Positions 15,655 to 24,322 of a DNA stretch of 36,441 nt are shown here, one piece after another. A program made the position numbers and the translations under genes. How positions within the stretch are numbered: position 1 is the stretch's first letter; each line of letters opens with the position of its first letter. The notes under the pieces are model-generated. The model had not been told where the DNA came from. It did not search any database and saw only the letters and a list, made by a program, of their open reading frames with translations. Source of the stretch: Pseudomonadota bacterium (GTDB lineage Bacteria > Pseudomonadota > Gammaproteobacteria > Steroidobacterales > Steroidobacteraceae); the NCBI GenBank assembly GCA_021826035.1, contig JAKBBE010000020.1, positions 1 to 36,441 of the forward strand, read 5' to 3'.

Positions 15655-16536
15655 ATGACGCGAACCGCCATTGAGCCGAGCACCCCCACGCTCGCAGCGC
15701 TGCTCGCCGCGGCCCGCCGGCGTCTTGCCGCGGCGCTGCGCGCCGATGCGAACCGCACCCCGGAACTGGATTCAGAGCTGCTGCTCGCCGAGGTGCTCGG
15801 CCAGTCGCGAGCCTACCTCGCCGCGCACCCCGAAGCGCGGCCCGGCGCCGATGCGCTGCGGCGCTTCCAGGAGCTGATCGAACGGCGTGCAGCCGGGGAG
15901 CCGGTGGCCTATCTGCTCGGGCGCAAAGGGTTCTGGACCTTCGAGCTCGAGGTGAGCCCGGCGGTCCTCGTGCCTCGCCCCGAGACCGAGCTGCTGATCG
16001 AGCGGGCCCTGGCGCTGCGGCCCGACGTGCACGGCCGGCTCGCCGATCTCGGCACCGGCTCCGGCGCGATTGCCATCGCGCTTGCGCTCGAGCGGCCCGG
16101 GTGGGCGGTGGTGGCGAGCGATTTGTCCCCCGAGGCGCTCGCGCTCGCGCGGCGGAACGCCGAGCGGCTCGCGCCGGGGCGAATCGAGCTGCGCCCGGGC
16201 CGCTGGTGTGCGGCACTGCCCGCAGGCGCGTTCGATCTGCTGGTGAGCAATCCCCCGTACATCGCGGCGGCGGACCCGGCGCTCGGCGCGCTGAGCTTCG
16301 AGCCGGCGTTGGCGCTGGTGAGCGGGCCGGACGGGCTCGGGGCGCTGCGCGAGATCATCGCGGATGCCCCGGCGCACCTTGCCCCCGGCGGCTGGCTGCT
16401 GCTCGAGCACGGGGCGGAGCAGGGCGAGGCCGTTGCGGACGAGCTTGCGGCGCGAGGCTTTGTTACAGTGCGCACCCACCGCGATCTGGCGGGGCGCGAG
16501 CGCATGACGGAGGGCCAATGGCCGGCAATTCGCTGA
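15655..16536 (+). CDS. prmC: Release factor glutamine methyltransferase
   Basis: PrmC methylates the Gln of the GGQ motif in release factors RF1 and RF2, which speeds peptide release. The 293-residue product has the N-terminal helical substrate-binding domain (to about 95), the linker VPRPETE, a SAM-binding DLGTGSGAIAIAL loop and the catalytic NPPY at 199-202. It is usually directly downstream of prfA; here prfA lies 1.3 kb away in the opposite direction, separated by ppi and mtgA. Its 3' end overlaps the next gene by 19 bases. Confidence 0.96.
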   Translation: MTRTAIEPSTPTLAALLAAARRRLAAALRADANRTPELDSELLLAEVLGQSRAYLAAHPEARPGADALRRFQELIERRAAGEPVAYLLGRKGFWTFELEVSPAVLVPRPETELLIERALALRPDVHGRLADLGTGSGAIAIALALERPGWAVVASDLSPEALALARRNAERLAPGRIELRPGRWCAALPAGAFDLLVSNPPYIAAADPALGALSFEPALALVSGPDGLGALREIIADAPAHLAPGGWLLLEHGAEQGEAVADELAARGFVTVRTHRDLAGRERMTEGQWPAIR

Positions 16537-17021
16537 TTCGATTCGAGACGTCGCACGGGGATTTCACGGTCGAGCTGTACGCTGAGGAGGCGCCCGAGAG
16601 CGTGGCGAACTTCCTCGCCTACGTCGATGCGGAGTTCTTCGACGGGACGATCTTCCACCGCATCGTGCCGGGCTTCGTCATCCAGGGCGGCGGACTCGAT
16701 GCGCAATTCGCCAACCGGCAGACGCGCGATCCGATCCGCAACGAGGCGAAGAACGGTCTGAAGAACCTGCGCGGCACGCTCTCGATGGCCCGCACCAGCG
16801 CCATCGACAGCGCCACCTCGCAGTTCTTCGTCAATCTCGCCGACAACGCATTTCTCGATCACAGCGGGCGGGATTTCGGTTACGCGGTGTTCGGCCGGGT
16901 GAGCGACGGCATGGCGGTGATCGACGCGATCGCCAGCGTGCCGACCGGGCGGCGCAAGGGTTATCAGGACGCGCCGCTCGAAGACGTCGTGATCAAGTCG
17001 GCGCGGCGCCTCGGCGCCTGA
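16518..17021 (+). CDS. ppiB: Cyclophilin-type peptidyl-prolyl cis-trans isomerase
   Basis: A 167-residue single-domain cyclophilin that catalyses proline isomerisation. It has no signal peptide, so it is cytoplasmic like E. coli PpiB (164 residues). Seen directly: FHRIVPGFVIQGGG, containing the catalytic Arg, MARTSAIDSATSQFFVNL, and GYAVFGRVSDGMAVID. The ATG at 16518 lies inside the end of prmC and has GGAGGG a few bases upstream. The symbol follows the cytoplasmic family; exact orthology with ppiB rather than another short cyclophilin is not provable here. Confidence 0.93.
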   Translation: MAGNSLIRFETSHGDFTVELYAEEAPESVANFLAYVDAEFFDGTIFHRIVPGFVIQGGGLDAQFANRQTRDPIRNEAKNGLKNLRGTLSMARTSAIDSATSQFFVNLADNAFLDHSGRDFGYAVFGRVSDGMAVIDAIASVPTGRRKGYQDAPLEDVVIKSARRLGA

Positions 17022-17041
17022 GCGCACGCCCCGTTCGGTGC

Positions 17042-17070
17042 CGCAGGATGCGCCTGCGGCGCACCCTGCG
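17042..17070. terminator. Imperfect 29-base hairpin between ppi and mtgA
   Basis: CGCAGG-A-TGCGCC, a TGC loop, then GGCGCA-C-CCTGCG: two 6-base-pair stems separated by one A-C mismatch. It begins 21 bases after the ppi stop and ends six bases before the mtgA ribosome-binding site. There is no U-tract. It may terminate or attenuate ppi transcription or protect the upstream mRNA. Confidence 0.5.
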
Positions 17071-17091
17071 GGCCAAGAGGGGAGTACCGGC

Positions 17092-17823
17092 ATGCGTCAG
17101 CGGGGGTTCGGGCCGTGGCTGCGGCGGGCGTTGCTGAAGGCGCTGCTCGCCGGGCTTGCCCTCACCGTGCTGCCGGTGCTCACGCTGCGCTGGGTGCATC
17201 CCTTCACCAGCGCCTTCATGCTCGAGGCGAAGTGGCGGGCGCTGCATGCCGGGCAGCGGTACTACCGCACCGACTATCGCTGGGTGGCCTACCGGCAGAT
17301 CTCCCCCGAGGTCGGGCTGGCCGCGGTGGCCTCGGAAGATCAGACCTTCCCCTACAACCACGGCTTCGATTTTCAGGAAATCGACGACGCCATCCGTACC
17401 GCCGAGCGCGGCGGACGGTTGCGCGGGGCGAGCACGATCACGCAGCAGGTGGCTAAGAACCTATTCCTCTGGGGCGGGCGCAGCTGGGTGCGCAAGGGCG
17501 TCGAGGCGTACCTGACGGTGCTCATCGATGTGCTCTGGCCGAAGCAGCGTGTGCTCCAGACGTACCTGAACATCGCGCAGTTCGGCCACGGGATCTTCGG
17601 CGTCGAGGCCGCTTCCGAGCGCTTCTTCCACGAACCGGCGGCGCATTTGACGCGCGCCCAGGCGGCGCTGCTCGCCGCCGTGCTGCCCGACCCGGTGCAC
17701 TGGCACGTTGCGGATCCCTCGCCGTTCGTCCGCTGGCGCCAACAGTGGCTGCTGCATCAGATGAGCGATCTGGGCGGCCCGGCATACCTGCACTCGCACC
17801 GGCCGCCGCACGGGGTGCGCTGA
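17092..17823 (+). CDS. mtgA: Monofunctional peptidoglycan glycosyltransferase
   Basis: MtgA polymerises lipid II into glycan strands at the inner membrane and has no transpeptidase domain. The 243-residue product (E. coli 242) has one N-terminal membrane helix (about 16-36) and the GT51 domain with Glu82 in ASEDQTFPYNHGFD, RGASTITQQVAKNLFLW and LNIAQFG. I chose the ATG at 17092 because AGAGGGGAG sits seven bases upstream; a GTG at 17038 would add 18 residues and lies within the upstream hairpin. It converges on prfA with 16 bases between stops. Confidence 0.95.
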   Translation: MRQRGFGPWLRRALLKALLAGLALTVLPVLTLRWVHPFTSAFMLEAKWRALHAGQRYYRTDYRWVAYRQISPEVGLAAVASEDQTFPYNHGFDFQEIDDAIRTAERGGRLRGASTITQQVAKNLFLWGGRSWVRKGVEAYLTVLIDVLWPKQRVLQTYLNIAQFGHGIFGVEAASERFFHEPAAHLTRAQAALLAAVLPDPVHWHVADPSPFVRWRQQWLLHQMSDLGGPAYLHSHRPPHGVR

Positions 17824-17839
17824 GCACGCTGCGGCATCG

Positions 17840-18922
17840 TCAGGACTCGATCTCGGCGAGCAGTTCCGCCTGGTGCTCGTGCGCGAGCGCATCGAGCAGC
17901 TCCTCGAGCTCTCCGTTCATGATCTGTGCGAGCTTGTAGAGCGTCAGGTTGATTCGGTGGTCCGTGACTCTGCCCTGCGGGAAGTTGTAGGTGCGGATCC
18001 GCTCGGAGCGATCGCCACTGCCGACCTGGAGGCGGCGCGAGTGCGCCTGGGCGCTCGCCTGCTTCTCCTGCTCTGAGGCGAGCAGCCGCGCTCGCAGCAG
18101 CGCCATCGCGCGCGCGCGATTCTTGTGCTGCGAGCGCTCGTCCTGACATTCGACCACGATGCCGCTCGGCAGGTGCGTGATGCGCACCGCCGAGTCGGTC
18201 TTGTTCACGTGCTGACCGCCGGCCCCGGAGGAGCGGTACGTGTCGATGCGCAGCTCCGCCGGATTGATCTCGATGGAGGAGATCTCATCGAGTTCGGGCA
18301 GGATCGCGACCGTGCAGGCCGAGGTGTGGATGCGGCCTTGGGCCTCGGTCGCCGGCACCCGTTGCACGCGGTGGGTACCGGATTCGAACTTCAGCCGCGA
18401 GAACGCACCCCGTCCGACGATGCGGCTGATGATCTCCTTGTAGCCGCCGTGTTCCCCGGCGCTCTCGCTCAGCACCTCGACCGTGAAGCCTTTCGACTCC
18501 GCGTAGCGTGCATACATGCGAAACAGATCCCCGGCGAACAGCGCCGCTTCATCCCCGCCGGTGCCGGCGCGCACTTCGAGGAAGATGTTCTTCTCATCGC
18601 GCGGGTCCTGCGGCAGCAGCAGTGCATTGAGGTCCGCCTCGGCGACGCTCAGGGCCGCAGCGACGCGGCTCTGTTCCTCCTCGCCGAGCTCGCGCATGCC
18701 GGGGTCGGTATCGGCGAGCACGTCGCGCGCGGCGGCGAGGTCGCGCTCGAGCGCACGATAGGCGAGCATCTGCGCGGCGAGCGGTTGCAGCCGGGCATAT
18801 TCGACCGATAGCTCGCGGAACTGCGCCGAGCCGCCGTCGAGGTCGGGCGAGGCCAGCAGCCGGCCCACCTCCTCGAATCGGTCGGAGAGCTTCTCGAGCC
18901 GCTGGCGGATGGAGTCCTTCAT
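17840..18922 (-). CDS. prfA: Peptide chain release factor 1
   Basis: RF1 reads UAA and UAG stop codons and triggers peptide release. The 360-residue product equals E. coli RF1 in length. It has the tripeptide PAT (in [12 protein letters not shown]), which marks RF1 rather than RF2 (SPF), and GGQ at 235-237 in [15 protein letters not shown], whose Gln is the PrmC target. Start at the ATG at 18922; ATCCTGGATC upstream gives only a weak Shine-Dalgarno. It diverges from lolB across about 100 bases. The hemA gene that often precedes prfA is not here. Confidence 0.97.
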   Translation of the reverse strand: MKDSIRQRLEKLSDRFEEVGRLLASPDLDGGSAQFRELSVEYARLQPLAAQMLAYRALERDLAAARDVLADTDPGMRELGEEEQSRVAAALSVAEADLNALLLPQDPRDEKNIFLEVRAGTGGDEAALFAGDLFRMYARYAESKGFTVEVLSESAGEHGGYKEIISRIVGRGAFSRLKFESGTHRVQRVPATEAQGRIHTSACTVAILPELDEISSIEINPAELRIDTYRSSGAGGQHVNKTDSAVRITHLPSGIVVECQDERSQHKNRARAMALLRARLLASEQEKQASAQAHSRRLQVGSGDRSERIRTYNFPQGRVTDHRINLTLYKLAQIMNGELEELLDALAHEHQAELLAEIES

Positions 18923-19011
18923 GATCCTGGATCGAACGGGGCGCGGCATTCTCCGGGATCATCGCCGCCGCGACAAGGCATCGTGCCGACGGCGGGTCGG
19001 GCCGCCTGAGC

Positions 19012-19017
19012 TATAGT
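19012..19017 (+). promoter_or_regulatory. Candidate -10 element of lolB
   Basis: TATAGT matches five of six -10 positions and lies only nine bases before the lolB ATG at 19026. No Shine-Dalgarno lies between. If it is the real -10 box, the transcript would start at or within two or three bases of the ATG, that is, a leaderless or nearly leaderless mRNA. A convincing -35 is not seen. Confidence 0.35.
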
Positions 19018-19025
19018 GCCGCCCC

Positions 19026-19649
19026 ATGTCACTCGAAGCTTCCCCCCGCGCCGGGCGGGCGCGCACGCTGGCGGCCCTCGGCGCACTCCTCGCCGTGGCG
19101 CTGAGCGCCTGTCAGACCGTGCCGGTGCCGCCGGCGCCCATCACCGCCTGGCACGTCAGGCGGCCGCTGCTGCAGGCGCAGCAGCGCTTCACGCTCACCG
19201 GGCGCGTCGCGGTCGCGGTCGGCACGCAGGGCTTCAATGCCGATCTGCGCTGGGTGCAGCGCGGTACGGGTACGCGCATGGTCCTCAGCGGCCCGTTCGG
19301 CGCCGGCGCGACGCAGGTGAGTGATCGCGCCGGTGAGCTCGGCGTGATCACCTCGCACGGCCAGCACCTCGGCAACGCCGCGGCACGCGCCGCACTCGAG
19401 CGGGAACTCGGATTCGACCCGCCGCTGCGCACGCTGCGCTACTGGATCCTCGGCGTGCCCGATCCGTCCACGCCCGCCCGGATCACCCTCGACGCGACCG
19501 AGCGCCTGACGCACCTGCAGCAGGCCGGCTGGTCTGTCGATTATCTCGCCTACCGTTCGGTCGGCGCGGAGTGGCTGCCGCGGTTGCTGACGGTGCGCCG
19601 GGGGGCGGTGCGCCTGCGCATGGTGGTGGACGCATGGCATCTGCAATGA
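19026..19649 (+). CDS. lolB: Outer-membrane lipoprotein receptor LolB
   Basis: LolB accepts lipoproteins from the periplasmic carrier LolA and inserts them into the outer membrane; it is itself a lipoprotein. The 207-residue product has a type II signal (hydrophobic LAALGALLAVAL then lipobox LSAC, Cys29) and the LolB beta-sheet fold with FTLTGRVAVAV, a run of two-residue-repeat strands, YWILGVPDP, and a C-terminal LRMVVDAWHL. Position before ispE and divergent from prfA is the classic gammaproteobacterial order. Confidence 0.92.
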   Translation: MSLEASPRAGRARTLAALGALLAVALSACQTVPVPPAPITAWHVRRPLLQAQQRFTLTGRVAVAVGTQGFNADLRWVQRGTGTRMVLSGPFGAGATQVSDRAGELGVITSHGQHLGNAAARAALERELGFDPPLRTLRYWILGVPDPSTPARITLDATERLTHLQQAGWSVDYLAYRSVGAEWLPRLLTVRRGAVRLRMVVDAWHLQ

Positions 19650-20488
19650 GGGCGGGCGAGACGCTCTGGCCGGCGCCGGCGAAGCTGAATCTCTTTCTGC
19701 ACGTGACCGGTCGGCGGCCGGACGGATACCACGAGTTGCAGACACTGTTCCAGCTCGTGGATCTGTGCGACACCCTCGCCATCGAGGTGCGCGAGGATGG
19801 GCGCATCGAGCGGGTCGGCGGACTCCCGGACGTCCCGGCCGAGCAGGACCTGGCGGTGCGGGCCGCACGAGCGCTGCAGGCGGCCACGGGCACGCGGCTC
19901 GGCGCCTCGCTGCGGGTCATCAAGCGCATCCCGGTCGGGGGCGGACTCGGCGGGGGCAGCAGCGATGCGGCCACGGCACTGCTGGCGCTGAATCACCTGT
20001 GGGGCGGCGGACTGTCCCGGGACGCTCTGGCCGAGCTCGGGCTACCGCTCGGCGCGGATGTGCCTGTATTCGTTAGAGGTTTTTCGGCCTGGGCGGAAGG
20101 CATCGGGGAGCGGCTCGAGCCGGTGATGGTGCCGGAGCGTTGGTACGTCATCGTGCGCCCAGGGGTCAGCGTGCCGACCCGTGAGGTGTTCCAGAGCCCT
20201 GAATTGACACGAAATTCACCCATCATCACAATACGCGCCTTCTTCGAGTCCGGCGGACGCAACGACTGCGAGCCGGTGGTGCGGGCGCACTGGCCGGAAG
20301 TGGCCGAGGCGCTCGACTGGCTGGGGCGATATGCGCCGGCGCGCCTCACCGGAACCGGTTCGTGCATTTTCGCGTCCGTGGCCAGTCCCAGCGAGGCAGA
20401 GCGCATCGCGGCACGTGTTCCGGACACGTGGCGCAGCTTCGTGGCGCGGGGCCTGAACGTGTCCCCGCTGAACGCGCTTCTGATCTAG
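19646..20488 (+). CDS. ispE: 4-diphosphocytidyl-2-C-methyl-D-erythritol kinase
   Basis: IspE phosphorylates CDP-methylerythritol in the MEP route to isoprenoids. The 280-residue GHMP kinase (E. coli 283) shows PAPAKLNLFLHVTGRRPDGYHEL at the start, the ATP loop PVGGGLGGGSSDAA and a C-terminal LTGTGSCIF. The ATG at 19646 overlaps the lolB stop as ATGA; another ATG four codons earlier (19634) is possible. Base composition is a little lower around 20190-20240 but the reading frame is intact. Confidence 0.95.
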   Translation: MRAGETLWPAPAKLNLFLHVTGRRPDGYHELQTLFQLVDLCDTLAIEVREDGRIERVGGLPDVPAEQDLAVRAARALQAATGTRLGASLRVIKRIPVGGGLGGGSSDAATALLALNHLWGGGLSRDALAELGLPLGADVPVFVRGFSAWAEGIGERLEPVMVPERWYVIVRPGVSVPTREVFQSPELTRNSPIITIRAFFESGGRNDCEPVVRAHWPEVAEALDWLGRYAPARLTGTGSCIFASVASPSEAERIAARVPDTWRSFVARGLNVSPLNALLI

Positions 20489-20537
20489 GCGCGTCCGCGC
20501 GACGTGCGGCCGGTGCAGTGGAAGGCTTTTGCAGTGC

Positions 20538-20612
20538 TGGGGTGTCGCCAAGTGGTAAGGCAGCGGGTTTTGATCCCGCCATTCGGAGGTTCGAATCCTT
20601 CCACCCCAGCCA
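20538..20612 (+). tRNA. tRNA-Gln (TTG)
   Basis: A full cloverleaf can be drawn: 7-base-pair acceptor TGGGGTG/CACCCCA, D arm GCCAAGTGGTAAGGC, anticodon arm GCGGG-TTTTGAT-CCCGC with anticodon TTG, and T arm GGAGG-TTCGAAT-CCTTC. The discriminator is G and CCA is encoded. It sits between ispE and prs, the usual gammaproteobacterial place. I see no strong promoter of its own, so it may be processed from the ispE-prs transcript. Confidence 0.97.
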
Positions 20613-20673
20613 ACTCCTCAATCGAGGCGCTGCTGCGGGCGGCGCCGTGGTGTTTGGCTGAAGTGACGTACTC

Positions 20674-21630
20674 ATGAGCACGAGCGATGTTTTGGCCCTG
20701 TTTGCCGGCAACGCCAACCCGGGTCTGGCGACCGAGATCGCGCGCCACCTGCAGACGCGGCTCGGCCGGGCCTATGTCGGGCGCTTCAGCGACGGGGAAA
20801 TCAACGTCGAGCTGATGGAGAACGTGCGCGGGCGCGACGTGTTCATCGTGCAGCCGACCTGCCCGCCGACCAACGACAATCTGATGGAACTGCTGGTCAT
20901 GGTCGATGCGTGTCGACGCGCCTCGGCGGCCCGCATCACCGCCGTGGTGCCGTACTTCGGCTACTCGCGCCAGGATCGTCGGCCGCGCGCGACGCGCTCG
21001 GCGATCACCGCGCGGCTGGTGGCCAACATGATGTCGATCGCGGGGGTCAACCGGCTGCTCACGATCGACCTGCACGCCGATCAGATCCAGGGGTTCTTCG
21101 ACATCCCGGTCGATAACGTGTACGCCTCGCCGGTGCTGCTCGGGGATGCCTGGAAGCAGGCGTACCACAACATCGTGATCGTCTCGCCCGACGTGGGCGG
21201 CGTGGTGCGCGCCCGGGCGTTCGCCAAGCGGCTCGACGATGCGGATCTGGCCATCATCGACAAGCGCCGGCCGCGGCCGAACGAATCGAAGGTGATGAAC
21301 ATCATCGGCGACATTCGCGGCAAAGTCTGCGTGCTGGTCGATGACATGATCGATACTGCCGGCACGCTCTGCCATGCGGCCAAGGCACTGAAGGATGAAG
21401 GGGCGGTCAAAGTGGTCGCCTACATCACGCACGCGATACTCTCCGGCGAGGCGATCAAGCGCATCTCGGACTCCGTGCTCGATGAGCTCGTCGTGACCGA
21501 CACGATCCCGCTCAGCGAGGCGGCGCGTGCCTGTAAGCGTATCCGGCAGTTGTCGGTCTCGGCGCTGCTCGCGGAGTCGATCCGCCGCATCCGCGACGAG
21601 GAGTCGGTCAGCTCGCTGTACGTCGACTGA
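20674..21630 (+). CDS. prs: Ribose-phosphate pyrophosphokinase
   Basis: Prs transfers pyrophosphate from ATP to ribose 5-phosphate to make PRPP for nucleotides, His, Trp and NAD. The 318-residue product is a class I enzyme of two phosphoribosyltransferase-fold halves, with the flexible loop [20 protein letters not shown], the metal-binding [11 protein letters not shown], and the PRPP-binding [14 protein letters not shown] stem-loop directly after the stop may be its terminator. Confidence 0.97.
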   Translation: MSTSDVLALFAGNANPGLATEIARHLQTRLGRAYVGRFSDGEINVELMENVRGRDVFIVQPTCPPTNDNLMELLVMVDACRRASAARITAVVPYFGYSRQDRRPRATRSAITARLVANMMSIAGVNRLLTIDLHADQIQGFFDIPVDNVYASPVLLGDAWKQAYHNIVIVSPDVGGVVRARAFAKRLDDADLAIIDKRRPRPNESKVMNIIGDIRGKVCVLVDDMIDTAGTLCHAAKALKDEGAVKVVAYITHAILSGEAIKRISDSVLDELVVTDTIPLSEAARACKRIRQLSVSALLAESIRRIRDEESVSSLYVD

Positions 21631-21659
21631 GCCGCGCCTGCGCGCGGCTTGAGATTTTC
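21631..21659 (+). terminator. Candidate intrinsic terminator after prs
   Basis: GCCGCGC and GCGCGGC form a perfect 7-base-pair GC stem with a CTGC loop (21631-21648), directly after the prs TGA. The tail TTGAGATTTTC is T-rich but interrupted, so termination may be partial with some read-through into rplY. Confidence 0.6.
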
Positions 21660-21722
21660 AAAGGTGTGTCGTGGCCTGGTCGCGGGTCATGGCACGGTGT
21701 CATCGTAGAATCGGAGAATATC

Positions 21723-22403
21723 ATGCGAATTTCATTCACTTTCAGCGCGGACGCGCGCGGGATGCAAGGCAAAGGTGCGAGCCGCCGCCTGCGTCGCGCC
21801 GGTAAAGTCCCCGCGATTCTCTACGGCGGTAAAGCCGAGCCGGAGACGCTCGCGCTCGAGCACCACAAGCTGCTCGTCGTCATCGAGGACGAGCGCTTCT
21901 ACTCCTCCATCGTGCAGCTGGAGGTCGACGGCCGCACCCAGGCGGCGATCGTCAAGGATCTGCAGATGCACCCGGCGAAGCACCAGGTGGTGCACCTGGA
22001 TCTGCAGCGCGTGACCGAGGACGAGCCGATTCGTCTGCACCTGCCGATTCACTTCAAGGGCGAGGCCGGCAGTCCGGGCGTGAAGACCCAGGGTGGCGTC
22101 GTGTCGCACATGATGACCGACGTCGAGATCGTCTGCCTGCCGAAGGACCTGCCGGAGTACCTGGAACTCGACCTGTCCGAGATGAGCATCAACGACACGA
22201 AGTTCCTTGCCGACATCCCGCTGCCTCCCGGCGTGACGATTCCGCATCTGGCGCACCGCAATGCGGCGGTGGTGTCGATCCACAGCCCGCGCGTCGCGGA
22301 GCCGGAGCCGACTGCCGAGGCGGCGGCCGCCCCGGCCGAAGGTGCGGCGCCGGCCGCAGCTGCGCCGGCGGCCGAGGCCGGCAAGGGCGAGCAGAAGAAG
22401 TAA
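21723..22403 (+). CDS. rplY: 50S ribosomal protein L25, long (CTC) form
   Basis: L25 binds 5S rRNA. The 226-residue product is the long CTC type: an N-terminal L25 domain (to about 95, with GKGASRRLRRAGKVPAILYGG), a second beta domain (about 100-190), and a C-terminal Ala/Pro/Glu-rich tail ending KKK-like. E. coli L25 is only the first domain. I chose ATG 21723 with GGAG seven bases upstream; an in-frame frame extending to 21666 has no support. Confidence 0.95.
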   Translation: MRISFTFSADARGMQGKGASRRLRRAGKVPAILYGGKAEPETLALEHHKLLVVIEDERFYSSIVQLEVDGRTQAAIVKDLQMHPAKHQVVHLDLQRVTEDEPIRLHLPIHFKGEAGSPGVKTQGGVVSHMMTDVEIVCLPKDLPEYLELDLSEMSINDTKFLADIPLPPGVTIPHLAHRNAAVVSIHSPRVAEPEPTAEAAAAPAEGAAPAAAAPAAEAGKGEQKK

Positions 22404-22427
22404 GCCCCGAGGAGGGCGCAGCGGCGC

Positions 22428-23036
22428 ATGTCAGGTCTGCCGCTCAGGCTGGTGGTGGGGCTCGGAAATCCGGGCCCCACCTATGCGCGTACTCGCCACA
22501 ATGCGGGGTTCGAGTTCATCGAGGAGCTGGCGCGGCGCACGGGCACGAGTCTGCGTGCCGAGCCTCGCCATCAGGGCGAACTCGGGCGGGCCCGAATCGG
22601 CGCACACGAGGTGTGGCTGCTCAAGCCCATGACCTTCATGAACTTGAGCGGAGCCGCGGTGCAGAGTGTGGCCGGCTTCTACAAGATCCCGCTCGAGGCG
22701 GTGCTGGTGGCGCACGATGAGCTCGATTTTCCGCCCGGCGTGGTGCGGCTGAAGCACGGCGGTGGCGCCGGCGGTCACAACGGGTTGCGGGACATCGTGG
22801 CGCGCCTCGGCCCGGCGTTCTGGCGGCTGCGCATCGGCATCGGTCACCCCGGTGCGCGCGATGCGGTGTTGAATTACGTGCTCGGCCGGCCGGCCGCGGC
22901 CGATGCCGAGGTGATCGGCGCGGCACTGCGGGATGCGGCCGACGCCCTGCCCGTGATGCTGGAGGAGGGCGCGCAAAAGGCAATGAACCAATTGCATTCG
23001 CGCTCCGACGCCGCATCATCAGATCGCCCGGCATAA
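22428..23036 (+). CDS. pth: Peptidyl-tRNA hydrolase
   Basis: Pth frees tRNA from peptidyl-tRNA that dropped off ribosomes. The 202-residue product has LVVGLGNPG at the start, the catalytic His24 in TRHNAGF, the conserved [17 protein letters not shown] and GHNGLRD. The C-terminus carries a short Ser/Asp-rich extension. It follows rplY by 24 bases with GAGGAGG upstream, in the usual rplY-pth-ychF order. Confidence 0.96.
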   Translation: MSGLPLRLVVGLGNPGPTYARTRHNAGFEFIEELARRTGTSLRAEPRHQGELGRARIGAHEVWLLKPMTFMNLSGAAVQSVAGFYKIPLEAVLVAHDELDFPPGVVRLKHGGGAGGHNGLRDIVARLGPAFWRLRIGIGHPGARDAVLNYVLGRPAAADAEVIGAALRDAADALPVMLEEGAQKAMNQLHSRSDAASSDRPA

Positions 23037-23061
23037 GCCCGGGCTCGAAGGAGTTTCAGAC

Positions 23062-24156
23062 ATGTCTATCCGCTGCGGCATCGTGGGGCTGCCGAATGTC
23101 GGCAAGTCGACGCTGTTCAATGCGCTGACGCAGGCGCAGAACGCGGCGGCGGCCAATTATCCGTTCTGCACCATCGACCCCAACGTCGGCATGGTGCCGG
23201 TGCCGGATGCGCGCCTGGATGCGCTGGCCGAAATCGTTCATCCGGAACGCCTCGTTCCGGCCACCGTGGAATTCGTCGATATCGCCGGTCTCGTGGCCGG
23301 TGCGTCCAAAGGCGAGGGACTCGGTAACCAGTTTCTCTCGCATATCCGCGAGGTCGATGCGATTGCGCACGTGGTGCGCTGCTTCGAGAGCTCGGACATC
23401 GTGCATGTCGCCGGCAAGGTCGATCCGCTGAGTGACATCGAGGTCATCGACACCGAGCTCGCGCTGGCGGACCTCTCGACCGTGGAGAAGGGGCTGGAGC
23501 GCGCCGCCAAGGCGGCCAAGAGCGGCGACAAGGATGCGCTGCGCAAGAAGCAGCTCCTCGAGCGGGTCAAGGCGCATTTGGACGAGGTGAAGCCGGTCCG
23601 GGCCATGAGCCTCTCGGCGGAGGAAGCGCGCGACGTGCGTGAGCTGCAGCTGATCACCGCCAAGCCGGTCATGTACGTCGCGAACGTCGCCGAGGGCGGG
23701 TTCAAGGGCAATCCGCTGCTCGAGCGGGTCGCGCAACGCGCGGCAGCCGAAGGCGCCGTCACGGTCGCAGTCTGTGCAGCCATCGAGGCGGAGATCGCTC
23801 AACTGGAGGCAGCGGACCGTGCGGGCTTTCTGGCCGAACTCGGCCTCGAGGAACCGGGTCTTGACCGGGTCATCCGGGCGGGCTACCAGCTGCTCGGGCT
23901 GCAGACGTATTTCACGGCCGGGGAGAAAGAGGTGCGCGCCTGGACTGTGCACGTCGGCGCCACTGCGCCGCAGGCTGCGGCGGTGATTCATACGGATTTC
24001 GAGCGCGGATTCATCAGGGCCGAGGTGATCGGCTATGCGGATTACATCGCCTGCCGGGGCGAAGCGGGAGCCCGGGAGGCGGGCAAGCTGCGTCTGGAAG
24101 GCAAGGAATATGTGATGCAGGAGGGGGACGTCGTCCACTTCCGATTCAATGTCTAG
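23062..24156 (+). CDS. ychF: Redox-responsive ribosome-associated ATPase YchF
   Basis: YchF (OLA1-type) is an Obg-family P-loop protein that prefers ATP to GTP and associates with ribosomes. The 364-residue product (E. coli 363) has [12 protein letters not shown] (Walker A), [20 protein letters not shown] (switch II), a coiled-coil insert at about 130-200, and a C-terminal TGS domain ending [18 protein letters not shown] sits eight bases before the ATG. It is the last core gene before the mobile region. Confidence 0.97.
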   Translation: MSIRCGIVGLPNVGKSTLFNALTQAQNAAAANYPFCTIDPNVGMVPVPDARLDALAEIVHPERLVPATVEFVDIAGLVAGASKGEGLGNQFLSHIREVDAIAHVVRCFESSDIVHVAGKVDPLSDIEVIDTELALADLSTVEKGLERAAKAAKSGDKDALRKKQLLERVKAHLDEVKPVRAMSLSAEEARDVRELQLITAKPVMYVANVAEGGFKGNPLLERVAQRAAAEGAVTVAVCAAIEAEIAQLEAADRAGFLAELGLEEPGLDRVIRAGYQLLGLQTYFTAGEKEVRAWTVHVGATAPQAAAVIHTDFERGFIRAEVIGYADYIACRGEAGAREAGKLRLEGKEYVMQEGDVVHFRFNV

Positions 24157-24160
24157 GCGG

Positions 24161-24190
24161 TTGACACCCCCGGTATCCCCCGCCGACAAT
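24161..24190 (+). promoter_or_regulatory. Sigma-70 promoter of tRNA-Met
   Basis: TTGACA (24161-24166), a perfect -35 box, is followed after 18 bases by GACAAT (24185-24190), which matches four of six -10 positions. A GCGCCCCCC run follows at once; such a GC-rich discriminator is typical of stable-RNA promoters under stringent control. The start would be near 24197, giving a leader of about 49 bases to the tRNA at 24246. The -35 begins just after the ychF stop. Confidence 0.7.
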
Positions 24191-24245
24191 GCGCCCCCCT
24201 CTTGGGGAGGCTACCGTCGGCCTGCGCCGGCGGCCCCGGCTTTGT

Positions 24246-24322
24246 GGAAAGGTAGCTCAGCTGGTTAGAGCACGGCACTCATAATGCCGGGGTCGAGGGT
24301 TCGAGTCCCTCCCTTTCCACCA
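24246..24322 (+). tRNA. tRNA-Met (CAT), elongator type; attachment site
   Basis: Cloverleaf: acceptor GGAAAGG/CCTTTCC, D arm GCTC...GAGC, anticodon arm CGGCA-CTCATAA-TGCCG with anticodon CAT, variable loop GGGTC, T arm GAGGG-TTCGAGT-CCCTC, and encoded CCA. A paired G1-C72 and no GGG/CCC anticodon stem exclude the initiator. It resembles elongator tRNA-Met more than the lysidine-modified tRNA-Ile2, but both have a CAT anticodon. The integrase gene runs into it from the right on the other strand, so it is very probably the integration site, with the 3' part kept intact. Confidence 0.93.

Noticed and set aside
15635..16216. Upstream extension of the leftward membrane protein over prmC
   Set aside because: The added residues are Arg/Ala-rich and overlap prmC on the other strand; the ATG at 15634 begins the natural protein.
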